A DNA stretch of 64,000 bases from positions 310,001 to 374,000 of the forward strand of contig NW_024468914.1 in assembly GCF_011745365.1 (NCBI RefSeq), read 5' to 3'. Positions 32,800-42,861 of the stretch are shown here, piece after piece. Under the pieces are notes generated by a model. It made no database searches. It saw only the letters and a list, made by a program, of their open reading frames with translations, and was not told where the DNA came from. The stretch's first letter is position 1; every line of letters starts with the position of its first letter. A program made the translations under genes and the position numbers. This stretch comes from Cryphonectria parasitica EP155 (taxonomy: Eukaryota; Ascomycota; Sordariomycetes; Diaporthales; Cryphonectriaceae).

Positions 32800-33699
32800 T
32801 GTGACAGCCCAGCGAAATTTTGGCGGGATGCACTCGAGGCAGGTCGAGGCTGCGGGCGGGGAGGGGGATCTAGGGCGATTCCAAGAAGTGGTCGAATGAT
32901 TTTCAATAGTTGAGCGGCAAGGTGGTGGTTCGTCGCGACTTTGCTCGTCGCGTTGGCCTCGCGCGCAATGGGGGGGATGGGGGGGCTTTCTTGCCTGGGT
33001 AAAGTTCCAAGGGAGAAACGGAGACCTTTGAACCTCTTGTCACTGACAGTGGCAGTAAAGGTCCTGCCGGGTGCAAAAGGCAGAATCAAGCTAAAATTTG
33101 TCCACTAGTCCTCTTTCGGTCATGTCAGGACTTACGTAATCACGAACCTCACCAAGACCCTTTTCAACTTCGGCCATGGACATTGAGGTTCAATCATGAG
33201 AAACATCTTCCTCAGAACAGTGCATGCAACTCACATTACAACATTACAGATGACTCACGCCATTGCATCGACTAAAGGCCGTTCACAAATGGGAAAATCA
33301 ATACCTGAGCGTCTTTGGGGCAGGCCAGTTGCTGCGTCCTCCTTCTGCACAGCCTACGATAGGGACAGTCCGTCATGCATGTACCATGCAGAGCTGTTGT
33401 CTTCACTGTAGATACAAGCTTTGCATCCCTACGACATAGCGGTGGAAGGGCAGTGCTGGTATTCTCCAGCAGATGTTGCGGTGAGGGTCCTCACGTGTGC
33501 TTTGACCTACCTGCTCCCAGAAACCAGCAACTTACGAGTGCCCTCCATGACAAGTCGCGCACGGTCTTACGTCGAAGAGAGCATTTCCTATCTGGCCGAT
33601 GAGCACGGGAAGGCTGGAGAAGAGTGTCTGCAAATCGCATCGTCGGACAGAAGTGTGCAACACCACCCACGAGATGGTCGCTACCATAAGGATTTCCAC

Positions 33700-33738
<39 letters not shown>

Positions 33739-35592
33739 CGTATTGTCCTGTGTATCGGAGATTTTATGTCATCCCAAGGTCTCTCATATGCTGGACTGGG
33801 GTATTGGTATGCCCATGACGGTTGCATTCCCTAGTGGTGGTCATAGATCATCATAAGCAGCCACAGGTGTCAAGCACCAGGGGCAGATGACTCTATAAGA
33901 GGTCGTGCAAGTCGACTGCGAGCGTTCCCAAGTCCGTCCTTGGACTTCAAGAAAAATCGGGTTCTATTTCGGAGGCACATTTGTTAAGACCCGAATAGGA
34001 ATCCAACGGTAGGCTGTGCTCGTCTTGGGACTCAGCTTGACGTGCGTGACCCGAGACAGACGCTGACGAGAAGATCGGCCATGGCAGTCTCATCCATTCT
34101 AGCCATGCGTTGCCTCGACAAGGGATCTTCCGCAGTGTTGCATTCGACATGTACGTATGGATGGTTGGGAATGAAGACATCAAAAGTGCCACAGACAAGG
34201 TCACGGAAATGTAAAGACAGAGAAAGAATCGTAGCCCTTGTGTGAGGGGGCTGTGCTTCAGTTGTATAGACAGAAGTGGGGATGGGGCGAAAAAAGGGAA
34301 GAAGGAAAAAGACAACTGGCCAAGGTCAAACCCGAGGCTGAAGTTCGAGTTTCGCGCGCCTCGTAAAGAAAGAAAGTATTGAAAACTGGAACGAGGGTAC
34401 TGGACGGCGAGGCTTTGACTTAAAGAAGATCTCCAACGGAGCCGCCCCGAGGAAACTCACTGAAGGTCCAAGCCCTTAAGCCTAGAATGGCAGGGGTGAC
34501 AAGGGTTGTTGGTAACCCTGCATGGGCCTTCCGCGTCAGGTCCCTCTAGCGGGCCTGCATTGATTGGTGCCAGACCCCTGGTCATTGTATTCACTGGCGG
34601 TAGTACTGGGGTTCACTGCCCACTTACAAGGTCGTCTTCGCGCGCGTCTGCCCATGGATGACTTAGTAACCTCGCGATATCAACCTCCACGTCGACCTTC
34701 GTGGGGAGGGCCGCGGCAAACATCCTCGTCCCGTCCCCCTTGCTCTCTGCGCTGGTCGGCGCTTAGCTAGATGGTGGGCTTCATTTCTCTCCCCTTCCTG
34801 CGATGCTGCTTGGTCCAACCTCACTCCCCACCCATCCCAAAAACCACCCCATGCGCCCATGCCATTCATGTCTCTTCGGGTGTCCCACCTGGAAAGACAC
34901 CTCAACGGTGATGCCCACCCTGAGGTTGCTATATCTGGCTCGAGAGCAGGGCATTGGACCTCGACGCTGCCGCGGAGGGGTGGTCTGTCTCTGTGGCCTC
35001 ATTTTCCTATCCTCCTGGTGCTGCAGTTCGTTCATTCGATGATGGACTTCATGCTCCAGTGGTCTAGAACCGGGGCTGCGTTCCGGGGAGGGCTGGGCCG
35101 GAAACATCGTGGCCCTACCTTAATTCGCCTCGTATCGAGATCTTGTTTGCATACTCTCAAGGTTCGTACAAAAGACATGCAGATCTTCCGCCAAGTCGAG
35201 TTGATCTTCTTGCGTCTAGACCACATCATAATTTTTTAACCCGCTTGCCTTCTCATATTTGTCTTCATTCTCTTTCTCTCACTCTTCAGTAACACAACAC
35301 ATCGTTTGTCTAACTTTCTTTCGTTTTCTTCTGCCAAGTCGTGGCGCTTGCGTACAGACACTCAGCATTCGCTTTACATCTCTTGCTACTCGAGGGATTC
35401 GCCTTCACCTTCTCTTCCAATATAGAGAGTCTGGGAACCCTCATTACTGTTTACGCTTTGAGCATCATTAACTCATTGAGCTCACTTGTCACCCATTCAT
35501 TTACTTTTTCTCCCTCTTTTTCCTTTCCTTTCGTCTTCACACTCCATTCGTTGAGAGATTTCAAAAGAATAAAAGCATTCAAAATCACAAAC
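32800..35592. other. long intergenic region upstream of wall-type protein gene
   Basis: 2.8 kb between two divergent genes. No gene is supported; frames here are short and of irregular composition. It contains a (CT)n run at 33702-33734. A small ATG-led segment on the minus strand at 33177-33136 ends exactly at a GTAAGT but could not be joined to any frame. The last 250 bases are pyrimidine-rich, typical of a fungal 5' leader. Confidence 0.4.
33702..33734. repeat. (CT)n microsatellite
   Basis: About 16 CT units in noncoding sequence. Confidence 0.95.
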
Positions 35593-37575
35593 ATGCAACT
35601 CCAATACTTCTTGTTTCAGTTTCTTCTGTTTTCTGCAGTCGAGGCCGGTCCTCTGAAGAAGGGCTCTCAATTCCACCCTGGAGGCATACGCGGTCGACAG
35701 CAAGGCGTACAATACACCAACACCACCACCTCAGTCTCCTCGACATCCTCCTCCTCCTCTGTCCAGGGTGCCAGCCTGTTCGCTGCGAGCCAGACGTCCG
35801 ACTCACAACAAGCATCAACCTCCTCAGGGACATTGGAAGTTGTCCCCGTGGGGCAGTCGTCAGCAGCATCAGCCGCAGCAACACACCATGCCTCCACCAC
35901 CGCACCGGCGATAGCATCCCACAACAATGCCCTCCAGACACCAGGCACCAGTAGTACTGTGCTGTCTTCTGGTACTCAGGCCGAGACAGCAACCGGGACA
36001 GCCAGTTCAGAGACTACAGTGATCACCGTCACACCACCAGTCTCGACGCGAAAGTCCTCTCTTCTGTCGTCGACAAGTTCCCAGGCTGTCTCAGGGAAGG
36101 CCTCCCAGGTCTCCTCATCCTCCTCCTCGGCCTTGCTCAGTGCCAGCGGGCTGCAGTTGACTTCCACGCTGTCACAGGCCACCCCAAGTACCACCGCCCT
36201 CATCTCATCTGAGCCAGCGTCACCCGAGATCTCTTCTTCATCCCCACCATCATCTTCATCATCATCAGAGATTTCAGCCTCCTCATCGGTCAGTGCTCAG
36301 GCCCTCACTAGAAAACCAGCACAAAGCACGCTAGGTCCTTCGGGTGCCTCTTCCACCTCCCAGACTGCACAGGATAGCATCTCCTCGTCTTCAAGCCCAT
36401 CCGAGACGATCCAGTCCAGCGAGCAGACGGTCAAGGCATCCTCTACTTCAGAGGTCAACGAGGGCAAAGGCGTCGTGACGGCCACTGTCCCGTCGTCGAC
36501 AGCAGTTGTCACAGTGCAGCCGATCTCGAGCGACAGCACTGTGTCTTCCTCTTCGACGGATTCTGCCACCACCATCACCAGTAGCAGCTCGAGCCAAGAT
36601 ACAGAAACATCGACGGCAACCGACAAGGCTATTGTTACTGGCGGCTCCTCGACAGGCTCAGCAGAGACCGTTCAGTCTAGTGAGACCGCTTCAAAGTCGT
36701 CGGACTCGAAAGCAACAGGTGGCGCAGGCGCTGTGACGGTCACTGTACCATCTTCCACAGCAGTCGTCACAGTCCAACCGAGCAAGGCCAGCAGCGAGCC
36801 CTCTTCCTCCGAGGAGGACAGGACGTCGTCCTCGTCATCGCCCTCATCCTCTGAGGAGGCCCACTTGCACAACACCGGCGTCACGACCATCACCGTCCCC
36901 TCGTCCACAGCCTACGCTACTGTGACGCCCTCCTCCTCCTCCTCCTCCTCCTCCTCCTCCCCCCCGACCACAAGCTCCTCCTCAACCATCCGCGTCGCAG
37001 AGAGCACCTCAACATCTTCCACCCCCGAGGCGACACCAACAACATCCTCCTCCTCCACCATCACCACCCAGAGTCGACATGAGGCCCACCACCACACAGA
37101 CGAACCCACAACAGTCTCCACAACCGAGACCCCCGTCGAGCCCACATCAACAAGCACCGCCATCACCACCACCCAACAGCAGCCAAACGAGAACCTCCCA
37201 ACTACCACCTCCGCCGGCCCCTCCGAATCAGCCGACGTCTCCTCAGCCGCAGCCCCCTTCGCCGTAGTGCCCATAACCCAAGACCACAACAACCACAACG
37301 GCGCGTCTCCAACCACCACCATCACCACGCCGGCACCCTCCGCCGAGAACACCAGCACCGCTGCGGAATCTCCTGCTGCCGCCACCACCACCATCGGCAA
37401 CGGCAACGCGGTCGCCCCGCAGGCCGCCGGCACCTCGACCAGCACCACCGTGGACGGGATCACGACGAGCATCTTCGTGACGGTGACGGCGGTGTCGACG
37501 CTGATTGAGAGGGAGACGGTGACGGTGGGGCTGGCCACGACTACCCTGTTGGTTGCGACGGGCGGGATCTTCTAA
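35593..37575 (+). CDS. Secreted Ser/Thr-rich cell-wall-type protein with internal repeats
   Basis: Intronless, 660 residues. A signal peptide (MQLQYFLFQFLLFSAVEAG) is followed by about 620 residues dominated by Ser and Thr, the composition of heavily O-mannosylated wall or surface proteins. A short unit of the form VTxTVPSSTAVVTVQP recurs three times (near residues 295, 380 and 430), the first two within a longer duplicated block (ETIQSSEQ / ETVQSSET). A poly-Ser run comes from a TCC repeat (36929-36962). The C-terminus (TVGLATTTLLVATGGIF) is mildly hydrophobic and could be a GPI signal, but a clear anchor site is not obvious. The frame is open upstream to 35341, but the first ATG is at 35593. 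No catalytic domain seen. Confidence 0.78.
   Translation: MQLQYFLFQFLLFSAVEAGPLKKGSQFHPGGIRGRQQGVQYTNTTTSVSSTSSSSSVQGASLFAASQTSDSQQASTSSGTLEVVPVGQSSAASAAATHHASTTAPAIASHNNALQTPGTSSTVLSSGTQAETATGTASSETTVITVTPPVSTRKSSLLSSTSSQAVSGKASQVSSSSSSALLSASGLQLTSTLSQATPSTTALISSEPASPEISSSSPPSSSSSSEISASSSVSAQALTRKPAQSTLGPSGASSTSQTAQDSISSSSSPSETIQSSEQTVKASSTSEVNEGKGVVTATVPSSTAVVTVQPISSDSTVSSSSTDSATTITSSSSSQDTETSTATDKAIVTGGSSTGSAETVQSSETASKSSDSKATGGAGAVTVTVPSSTAVVTVQPSKASSEPSSSEEDRTSSSSSPSSSEEAHLHNTGVTTITVPSSTAYATVTPSSSSSSSSSSPPTTSSSSTIRVAESTSTSSTPEATPTTSSSSTITTQSRHEAHHHTDEPTTVSTTETPVEPTSTSTAITTTQQQPNENLPTTTSAGPSESADVSSAAAPFAVVPITQDHNNHNGASPTTTITTPAPSAENTSTAAESPAAATTTIGNGNAVAPQAAGTSTSTTVDGITTSIFVTVTAVSTLIERETVTVGLATTTLLVATGGIF
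36929..36962. repeat. (TCC)n trinucleotide repeat encoding poly-Ser
   Basis: About ten TCC units in the wall-type protein gene; a length-variable serine run is likely. Confidence 0.93.
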
Positions 37576-38003
37576 AGAAGGGTGGGTGCGTTGGTTAGTT
37601 GGGTTTTTTGGGAAGGGTTTTTTTTTTTTGGCTTGGGTTCGTCAAAAGGCAGAAAGCTGGATGGGAAGGGGAAATGGGTTGTTGATTGGCGCATATAGAT
37701 TGATTCATGCAAAGGATATTCTCGCGGGATCTGGATACTTTTAGCACGCACATAAACACACACAAACACAAAAAACACATACCTAGATAATCTTGGATAG
37801 TACAGAAAGAAAACCACCCAATACATTAATCGTAATACAATTTTTGCGGCCACACCCGACGATGCCAATGACATGCATGGTGCGTCAGAATGACCAACTC
37901 TATACGTTCAATTAGAAATTAAAGAATCCATTACCCAATTGCTCCACGCAATGCAGCATAAGCTAATCAGCCATCGAAGTTCGCTACAGCCATAAGAAGG
38001 ATA
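37576..38003. other. intergenic between convergent genes
   Basis: 3' flanks of the wall-type protein gene and dim-2. Nothing else seen apart from a T10 run near 37620. Confidence 0.4.
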
Positions 38004-41000
38004 TCAAAGTAAGCAAAACCCCCAGTCGGGAAAATGGGTTTCATGGTCCCCCTCCATTGGCCGTGTCTCGCCTGCGCTCTCTGTCCGAATAGACCCAGCC
38101 GCCTGCTCTATCACCGTGAATCCATGCAGTTCCATCTCCTGCTCCTCCCTCACCTCGTGGGACTGAGGCCCGTCGAGGCGGAGTTTCTTGGACGGCGGTT
38201 GCTGCTGTTCGTCGTCATCGTCATCGGTGACCATCCTCGAAAGCGGGTGCTTGCCGTTCAGAATCACCACCACGTCATCAGCCATACTATCAAGGCTTGC
38301 CGTAGGTGTCAAGGCCGGGCGGCTGGTGACCGGTGTCGATGCCGTGTCCAGGCCAGGAGTGTGAGAGCTGCTCCGAGAGGTTCCGGCGTGACCACCATCC
38401 AGCTCAGGAGCCGCAGACGGTACCAGAAGCAATCGGGTATCTTCTGGGCGGGCCTCCAACGATGGTACATCACCGCGGTCCTTTATCCAAAAAGAGGAGG
38501 GAACGGGCACATGCGCATCTTCATACAGCGTGCCCATAGCCGCCTCCCGCAGCGCCAGCCCGAGCGCCATACTGATGCCCCTCGCAACGGCGTTGCCAAG
38601 CATCTTCCACTGGTCCGCCGGAGCGCCCAGCACGACCTCGTCGTCCGGCACGCCTTGCGCCCTCCGGATCTCCATGATCGATAGCGGCCGCGGCTGGTCC
38701 CAGTGCATGAGATTGCCCCCGATACGGGCATCCGTCATGTGGCAGCCCGTCGTGACCGTGCCAAACAGTCTATGGGGGTGGGCGCGGCCCCAGCCCTTGG
38801 AATCCTTCTTGGTCCGGTGAAAATGTGCCGGCGGGAACGCGTCACGCTCGTGCTCAAACATATCCGCCTCGCCCTCGGGAGTCTTCGTGGTGTAGTACGC
38901 CTTGGAAAAGTTCACCCCATAGGGTCTGATAGGGATATTAAAGACTTGCGTGCGCCTGTTTTTACCCTCGCCCAGCCGACGCCGGTTACGCTGGTCGCCG
39001 GACGATATCGAAATCGACAGCCTGTGGTCTGGGAAGGGTATACAAGTGTCTGGTTTCGCATCGAGAATATCCGGCAGGTCCGCCGTGGCTTTACTGGCCG
39101 TCACGTACTCAAAGGCGGTAGGTCTATCAATGCGCTCGACATACGGTTCGCCGTTCGTCATCTGGCCCAGGCGGCTGCCAAGTCGGTATTCGAACGCTGG
39201 GGTCGAGTGCGATGGGTAAGGCGGCTTTGGAAGGCTCACACCAGGAGCCGCGAAGTAGAGGAACGCGCGGACTCGTCTCTGGGGACAGCCATACGACCAG
39301 GCCTCGCCGAGGATGATCTGACACTGATAGCCCATGCCTACCAGCGCACAGATGAGCTGGGAGAAGAAGTCTTCTGTGCGATTCCTCATGCTCTGGACAA
39401 TCGTCCTGACGTTCTCGAGGATTCCCCACCGCGGACGCCAGAAGTCGACGCAAGAAGCGAAAGAAGCCACCAGAGAGCGATTCTTGGTTTGATGCAGTGT
39501 CGTCTTGTCGGACGTTATGAGCGAAAACCCCGGGCAAGGGCTCCCACCTGAGATCACGTCTACCTCTCCTGGTCGTGGGACCGCAGCGCTAAACTTACCT
39601 TCTATCCCACTGAGAAGTAAATCGTCTATGGATCCCAGAAACGGCTGAACAGAATCGGGTTCCTTGGTATTGGCCATATAGGTGTGAATAGCCTCCTTGG
39701 AGATATCGTTGGCCCAATTCGCCTCCACAGCACCACCGTCCTCAAGACCACGGCCAAAATTGCCACCTCCACAGAAGAGATCCATGCCTCGGAGCCTCTT
39801 TTGCGCCTGGTTCGGGTCAAAGCCTTGGCGGAAGTGTGGCTGGTTGTTCTGCCCCAGTGGTTGAAGGGAACCGTCCTGAAGCAGGCAGTGGGACACAAAG
39901 AAGGCATTGCCGGTTCCATTTCGATTGTATGGCGCAGGAAGCGGCTCCCCAGGAGGGTAGCATCGCACGATACATCTTGTAGCCAGAGCATTAACCGACA
40001 AGTGCAATTCGTCCTCTGCGTTCGCTGTATAGACCAGTTCGTTGGGAGCACAGACAACATCGAACTCCCTCCGTCTCCTGAACCTTCGCAGCAGGACGCT
40101 TCGGTTTCGGTCCAAATAGCCCAGCAGCTCGCATGGCTCGAGAAAGCGACTGTTAGGAGTCGAGGCGAGCACTGTATCCCCAATGGTATATTCTGTCGCG
40201 GGCTCATTGTCGTGGTTGCACTGCAGATGAGCCTCCTCGAGAGTAACAAATCTTCGCTCAGCGGTGTGGTAGGTCTGTCTGACGAAGAATTCAGCTTCTG
40301 TGTCTGGACTTCCAAACCACTCCACAGAATGGACGTCGAGGACTTGACCCTCTCCGATCTTGGACGTCACGCTTTGGTCGCACGTGCAGTGCTCGCTTAA
40401 GAACAGCTCGTTGGGCCACGGATACTTCATCGAGCAGCAAGGCGTATCCTCGGGCTGGTAGAGCCAAATGACATCGTATCGCCGCCCGCCCTTTTTCGTA
40501 GTGTGCACCTTCTGCACAAGACCGTACCACTTCTTGTCTGGACGGTCTGTCATCCACTTTGTGCCAGACTCCTCGGCATCCGGCGGCGTGGAAATAAGAT
40601 CCCCCGGGCAGATGCCGCTGACCAAGGAATTGCGATTGGTTGAAGCAGGTGCGGTCCGAGTGAAAGCGAGGCGCCTCGTCCGGTCGTTGCCCCAAGACAG
40701 CCTGGTGGCTTCCTCGGCACTGATGCAAGGCTTCACCGGCTTCAGGAGTCCTGCTAACCGCAGGCGCGAAAAGCATTCGTATATGTAGGGCGTGACAATG
40801 GTGTGTGGTATGATGTTGGTCTTTCGCATGGTCCCTACACCTTTGTAAAAGTCAAAGGGCTCTGCGATCTCTCGGAAGATGTGTAGGCGCTCCAATTGGT
40901 ATCGATCGAAAGTACCATGCATCTCCTTGCGAAGGAACGGCTTGTTCGCGATGATACTCTGGCGGAAGTCGTCACTCTTGCGCTGGCTGTACCACTTGAG

Positions 41001-41810
41001 GAAGGAACGGCTGCCCTGGTGAACCTGTCGCAGCCACTTGCCAAAGTCTTCCTTGAAGTTGCGAAGGCAGACATCGCGGCCGTCTTCCAAAAGATGTTCA
41101 CAGAAGTCAAACATGTGCTTCGCAAGGTCAGCAACCCACAAGAAAGCCTCGTGAAATCTGGCATATTCAGGGGCGGGGCGCTTGAGCTGATAGTAAATCT
41201 CCCTCCTCGCGTTGAGTTGGGAGCGTATCCACATCTGGTCGCCCACGGCAGGCTCGTAACATCCTGTATCGGGGTCCTTGCCGTAGTTGCCCAAAGGAAT
41301 TTGGTCGAACTCGACTCCCTGAACCAAATAAGCGGCGTCACCGATGCGCAAGGTGCCATCGAAATAGAAAGCCTGTTTGCCAGTACGAGTAGCGTGATCG
41401 TGGAGACCGCGCATTTCACATGGGGATTGGTCGCTGTTCATGTAGCAGGCGAAGTCGTCGAGCTCGAATTGGATAAAGTCCTCGTTCCTCTGGGAAGGGT
41501 CGGCCCTCAGCAGGGCCTGCAAAGCCTCTCTCTCTGTTTTGCGTGATGCTGGAGGATCGAAGGGTTCGTAGGCCGACCGCGGGCTCACGAGGGTCGACCT
41601 CGGCAGGTCCACGACGATACGCCGCAGCTTCGGCTCCTTTGGCAGGGTTTCTGAGGCGGCCTTATCGACGTCATCATCCTCTGCAACTACTTCGTCGATG
41701 GCAGCAACAACATCTTCGGCATTTTCGTCGAACCGGGAAGCCACCCACGCCTCCGTCGGATCGTCATCTTCCAGGGCACAGAGGAGGTCGCTCTGAACTA
41801 ATGGCTCCAT
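38004..41810 (-). CDS. dim-2: DIM-2-type cytosine-5 DNA methyltransferase
   Basis: Cytosine-5 DNA methyltransferase of the fungal DIM-2 class. In Neurospora it carries out DNA methylation of repeats in heterochromatin, guided by H3K9 methylation through HP1. It is a single exon of 1268 residues. An acidic N-terminal region contains an IVVDL motif (residues 65-69). A replication-foci-like region follows (about 130-370), then two BAH-like segments (about 415-480 and 525-600; GDTVLASTPNSRFLEPCELL). The catalytic domain starts near 673: motif I MDLFCGGGNFGRGLEDGG, motif IV GGSPCPGFS with the catalytic Cys near 757, motif VI ILENVR, motif VIII QRRVRAF, and motif X GNAVARGISMALGLAL. All core motifs are intact, so it is probably active. 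The C-terminal tail is disordered with a basic KKLRLDG patch. Confidence 0.93.
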   Translation of the reverse strand: MEPLVQSDLLCALEDDDPTEAWVASRFDENAEDVVAAIDEVVAEDDDVDKAASETLPKEPKLRRIVVDLPRSTLVSPRSAYEPFDPPASRKTEREALQALLRADPSQRNEDFIQFELDDFACYMNSDQSPCEMRGLHDHATRTGKQAFYFDGTLRIGDAAYLVQGVEFDQIPLGNYGKDPDTGCYEPAVGDQMWIRSQLNARREIYYQLKRPAPEYARFHEAFLWVADLAKHMFDFCEHLLEDGRDVCLRNFKEDFGKWLRQVHQGSRSFLKWYSQRKSDDFRQSIIANKPFLRKEMHGTFDRYQLERLHIFREIAEPFDFYKGVGTMRKTNIIPHTIVTPYIYECFSRLRLAGLLKPVKPCISAEEATRLSWGNDRTRRLAFTRTAPASTNRNSLVSGICPGDLISTPPDAEESGTKWMTDRPDKKWYGLVQKVHTTKKGGRRYDVIWLYQPEDTPCCSMKYPWPNELFLSEHCTCDQSVTSKIGEGQVLDVHSVEWFGSPDTEAEFFVRQTYHTAERRFVTLEEAHLQCNHDNEPATEYTIGDTVLASTPNSRFLEPCELLGYLDRNRSVLLRRFRRRREFDVVCAPNELVYTANAEDELHLSVNALATRCIVRCYPPGEPLPAPYNRNGTGNAFFVSHCLLQDGSLQPLGQNNQPHFRQGFDPNQAQKRLRGMDLFCGGGNFGRGLEDGGAVEANWANDISKEAIHTYMANTKEPDSVQPFLGSIDDLLLSGIEGKFSAAVPRPGEVDVISGGSPCPGFSLITSDKTTLHQTKNRSLVASFASCVDFWRPRWGILENVRTIVQSMRNRTEDFFSQLICALVGMGYQCQIILGEAWSYGCPQRRVRAFLYFAAPGVSLPKPPYPSHSTPAFEYRLGSRLGQMTNGEPYVERIDRPTAFEYVTASKATADLPDILDAKPDTCIPFPDHRLSISISSGDQRNRRRLGEGKNRRTQVFNIPIRPYGVNFSKAYYTTKTPEGEADMFEHERDAFPPAHFHRTKKDSKGWGRAHPHRLFGTVTTGCHMTDARIGGNLMHWDQPRPLSIMEIRRAQGVPDDEVVLGAPADQWKMLGNAVARGISMALGLALREAAMGTLYEDAHVPVPSSFWIKDRGDVPSLEARPEDTRLLLVPSAAPELDGGHAGTSRSSSHTPGLDTASTPVTSRPALTPTASLDSMADDVVVILNGKHPLSRMVTDDDDDEQQQPPSKKLRLDGPQSHEVREEQEMELHGFTVIEQAAGSIRTESAGETRPMEGDHETHFPDWGFCLL

Positions 41811-42861
41811 AATAGCGCAAAGTCTGAGAGAAGGTCGGCATGAAACGCTGCGATGCCAAGGCCTCCGGGTTATTCTTGTACTGCAGGTGCGAAGGGGTCA
41901 AGGATGTGCGCCTCCCAAGCGAACAACACGAGGAACGGAAGGACGGATGAAGCAAAATTCCAGCCACACTTCAAGGGTTGAAAAGGCAAAAATTAAAGAG
42001 GTATCGTAACAAATAAGTGTGGGCCAAGGTGGGAGGCAAGATAGCCAGCCATCGAACCCCGACACACCTCCCTGGAGAGACAAGGTGAGGTGAGATGTCG
42101 CGTCGAAAGGGAGGGGCTCTTCAGACAGGTGAAGATGTCACGACAGAGCAAGTCCAGAGACACAGGAGGAGGGGAGCTCTGAGCTTCAAAGGTTAGCCTC
42201 AGTCACCAGGTCCGTGAATGACAAAAGAACAGCCATTCGATGAGTACTTTGTCTTACTCAACAGTTCATGATGGCATGTGACTTACCCAAGCTCAGAGAC
42301 GGCAGCAAGAGGAGAGTAGATATGTGCCTTCCAAGAAGAAGCCAGGAACCCTTGGGAAAGAAGAAACCCTGATTTAAGACTCAAATAGAATATAAAGACA
42401 TATACAACCATACAACCAGCAATGCAAGTGCATATAGAGAGAGCGCGCGGTGGGGCTGTTTTATGTGGCATAAGAATGTCGCTGCGTCTAGGAAGTAACT
42501 TAGTAAATAGCTAGCTAGGCGTGCTAGGAACGATCGCGTTGCAGGATGCGCAAGGGAACGCGACCGCATGAGCAGCGGTCCCATCCATTGGCCAATGGGG
42601 TTTTGCATCCGGGGCCCGCTTTGGCTGACATGGGTCAAGGGCCATTTTCCTTCCCTTTTCCCTACTAGAAACTGAGCCGTCATCCTGGATAAGCAAGCCT
42701 GACTGGTCCAGGAGTGAATATGGAGAGAAGCCTTTCTTTCTCTCCAGTAGAGAGAAGCGTTCATCTTCATTGTAAAATGTAGACCTCATAAGGATCGGGT
42801 ATCTCGTTGTTCTTGTGGCCAATTACACAAGCCGGTGTCCACACCATTTCTCTCTGTCTCT
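41811..42861. other. intergenic, presumed dim-2 promoter
   Basis: 1 kb between two minus-strand genes; no coding or RNA signal found. Confidence 0.4.

Noticed and set aside
33136..33177. ATG-led 14-codon minus-strand exon (MAEVEKGLGEVRDY) ending at GTAAGT
   Set aside because: No downstream acceptor joins it to the Gln/Pro-rich gene or to any other frame in phase; probably a spliced 5' leader or chance.
36912..37538. 208-residue Val-rich minus-strand frame
   Set aside because: Reverse complement of the Ser/Thr-rich coding sequence; composition is explained by that.
38703..39551. 282-residue plus-strand frame
   Set aside because: Antisense of the dim-2 catalytic domain.
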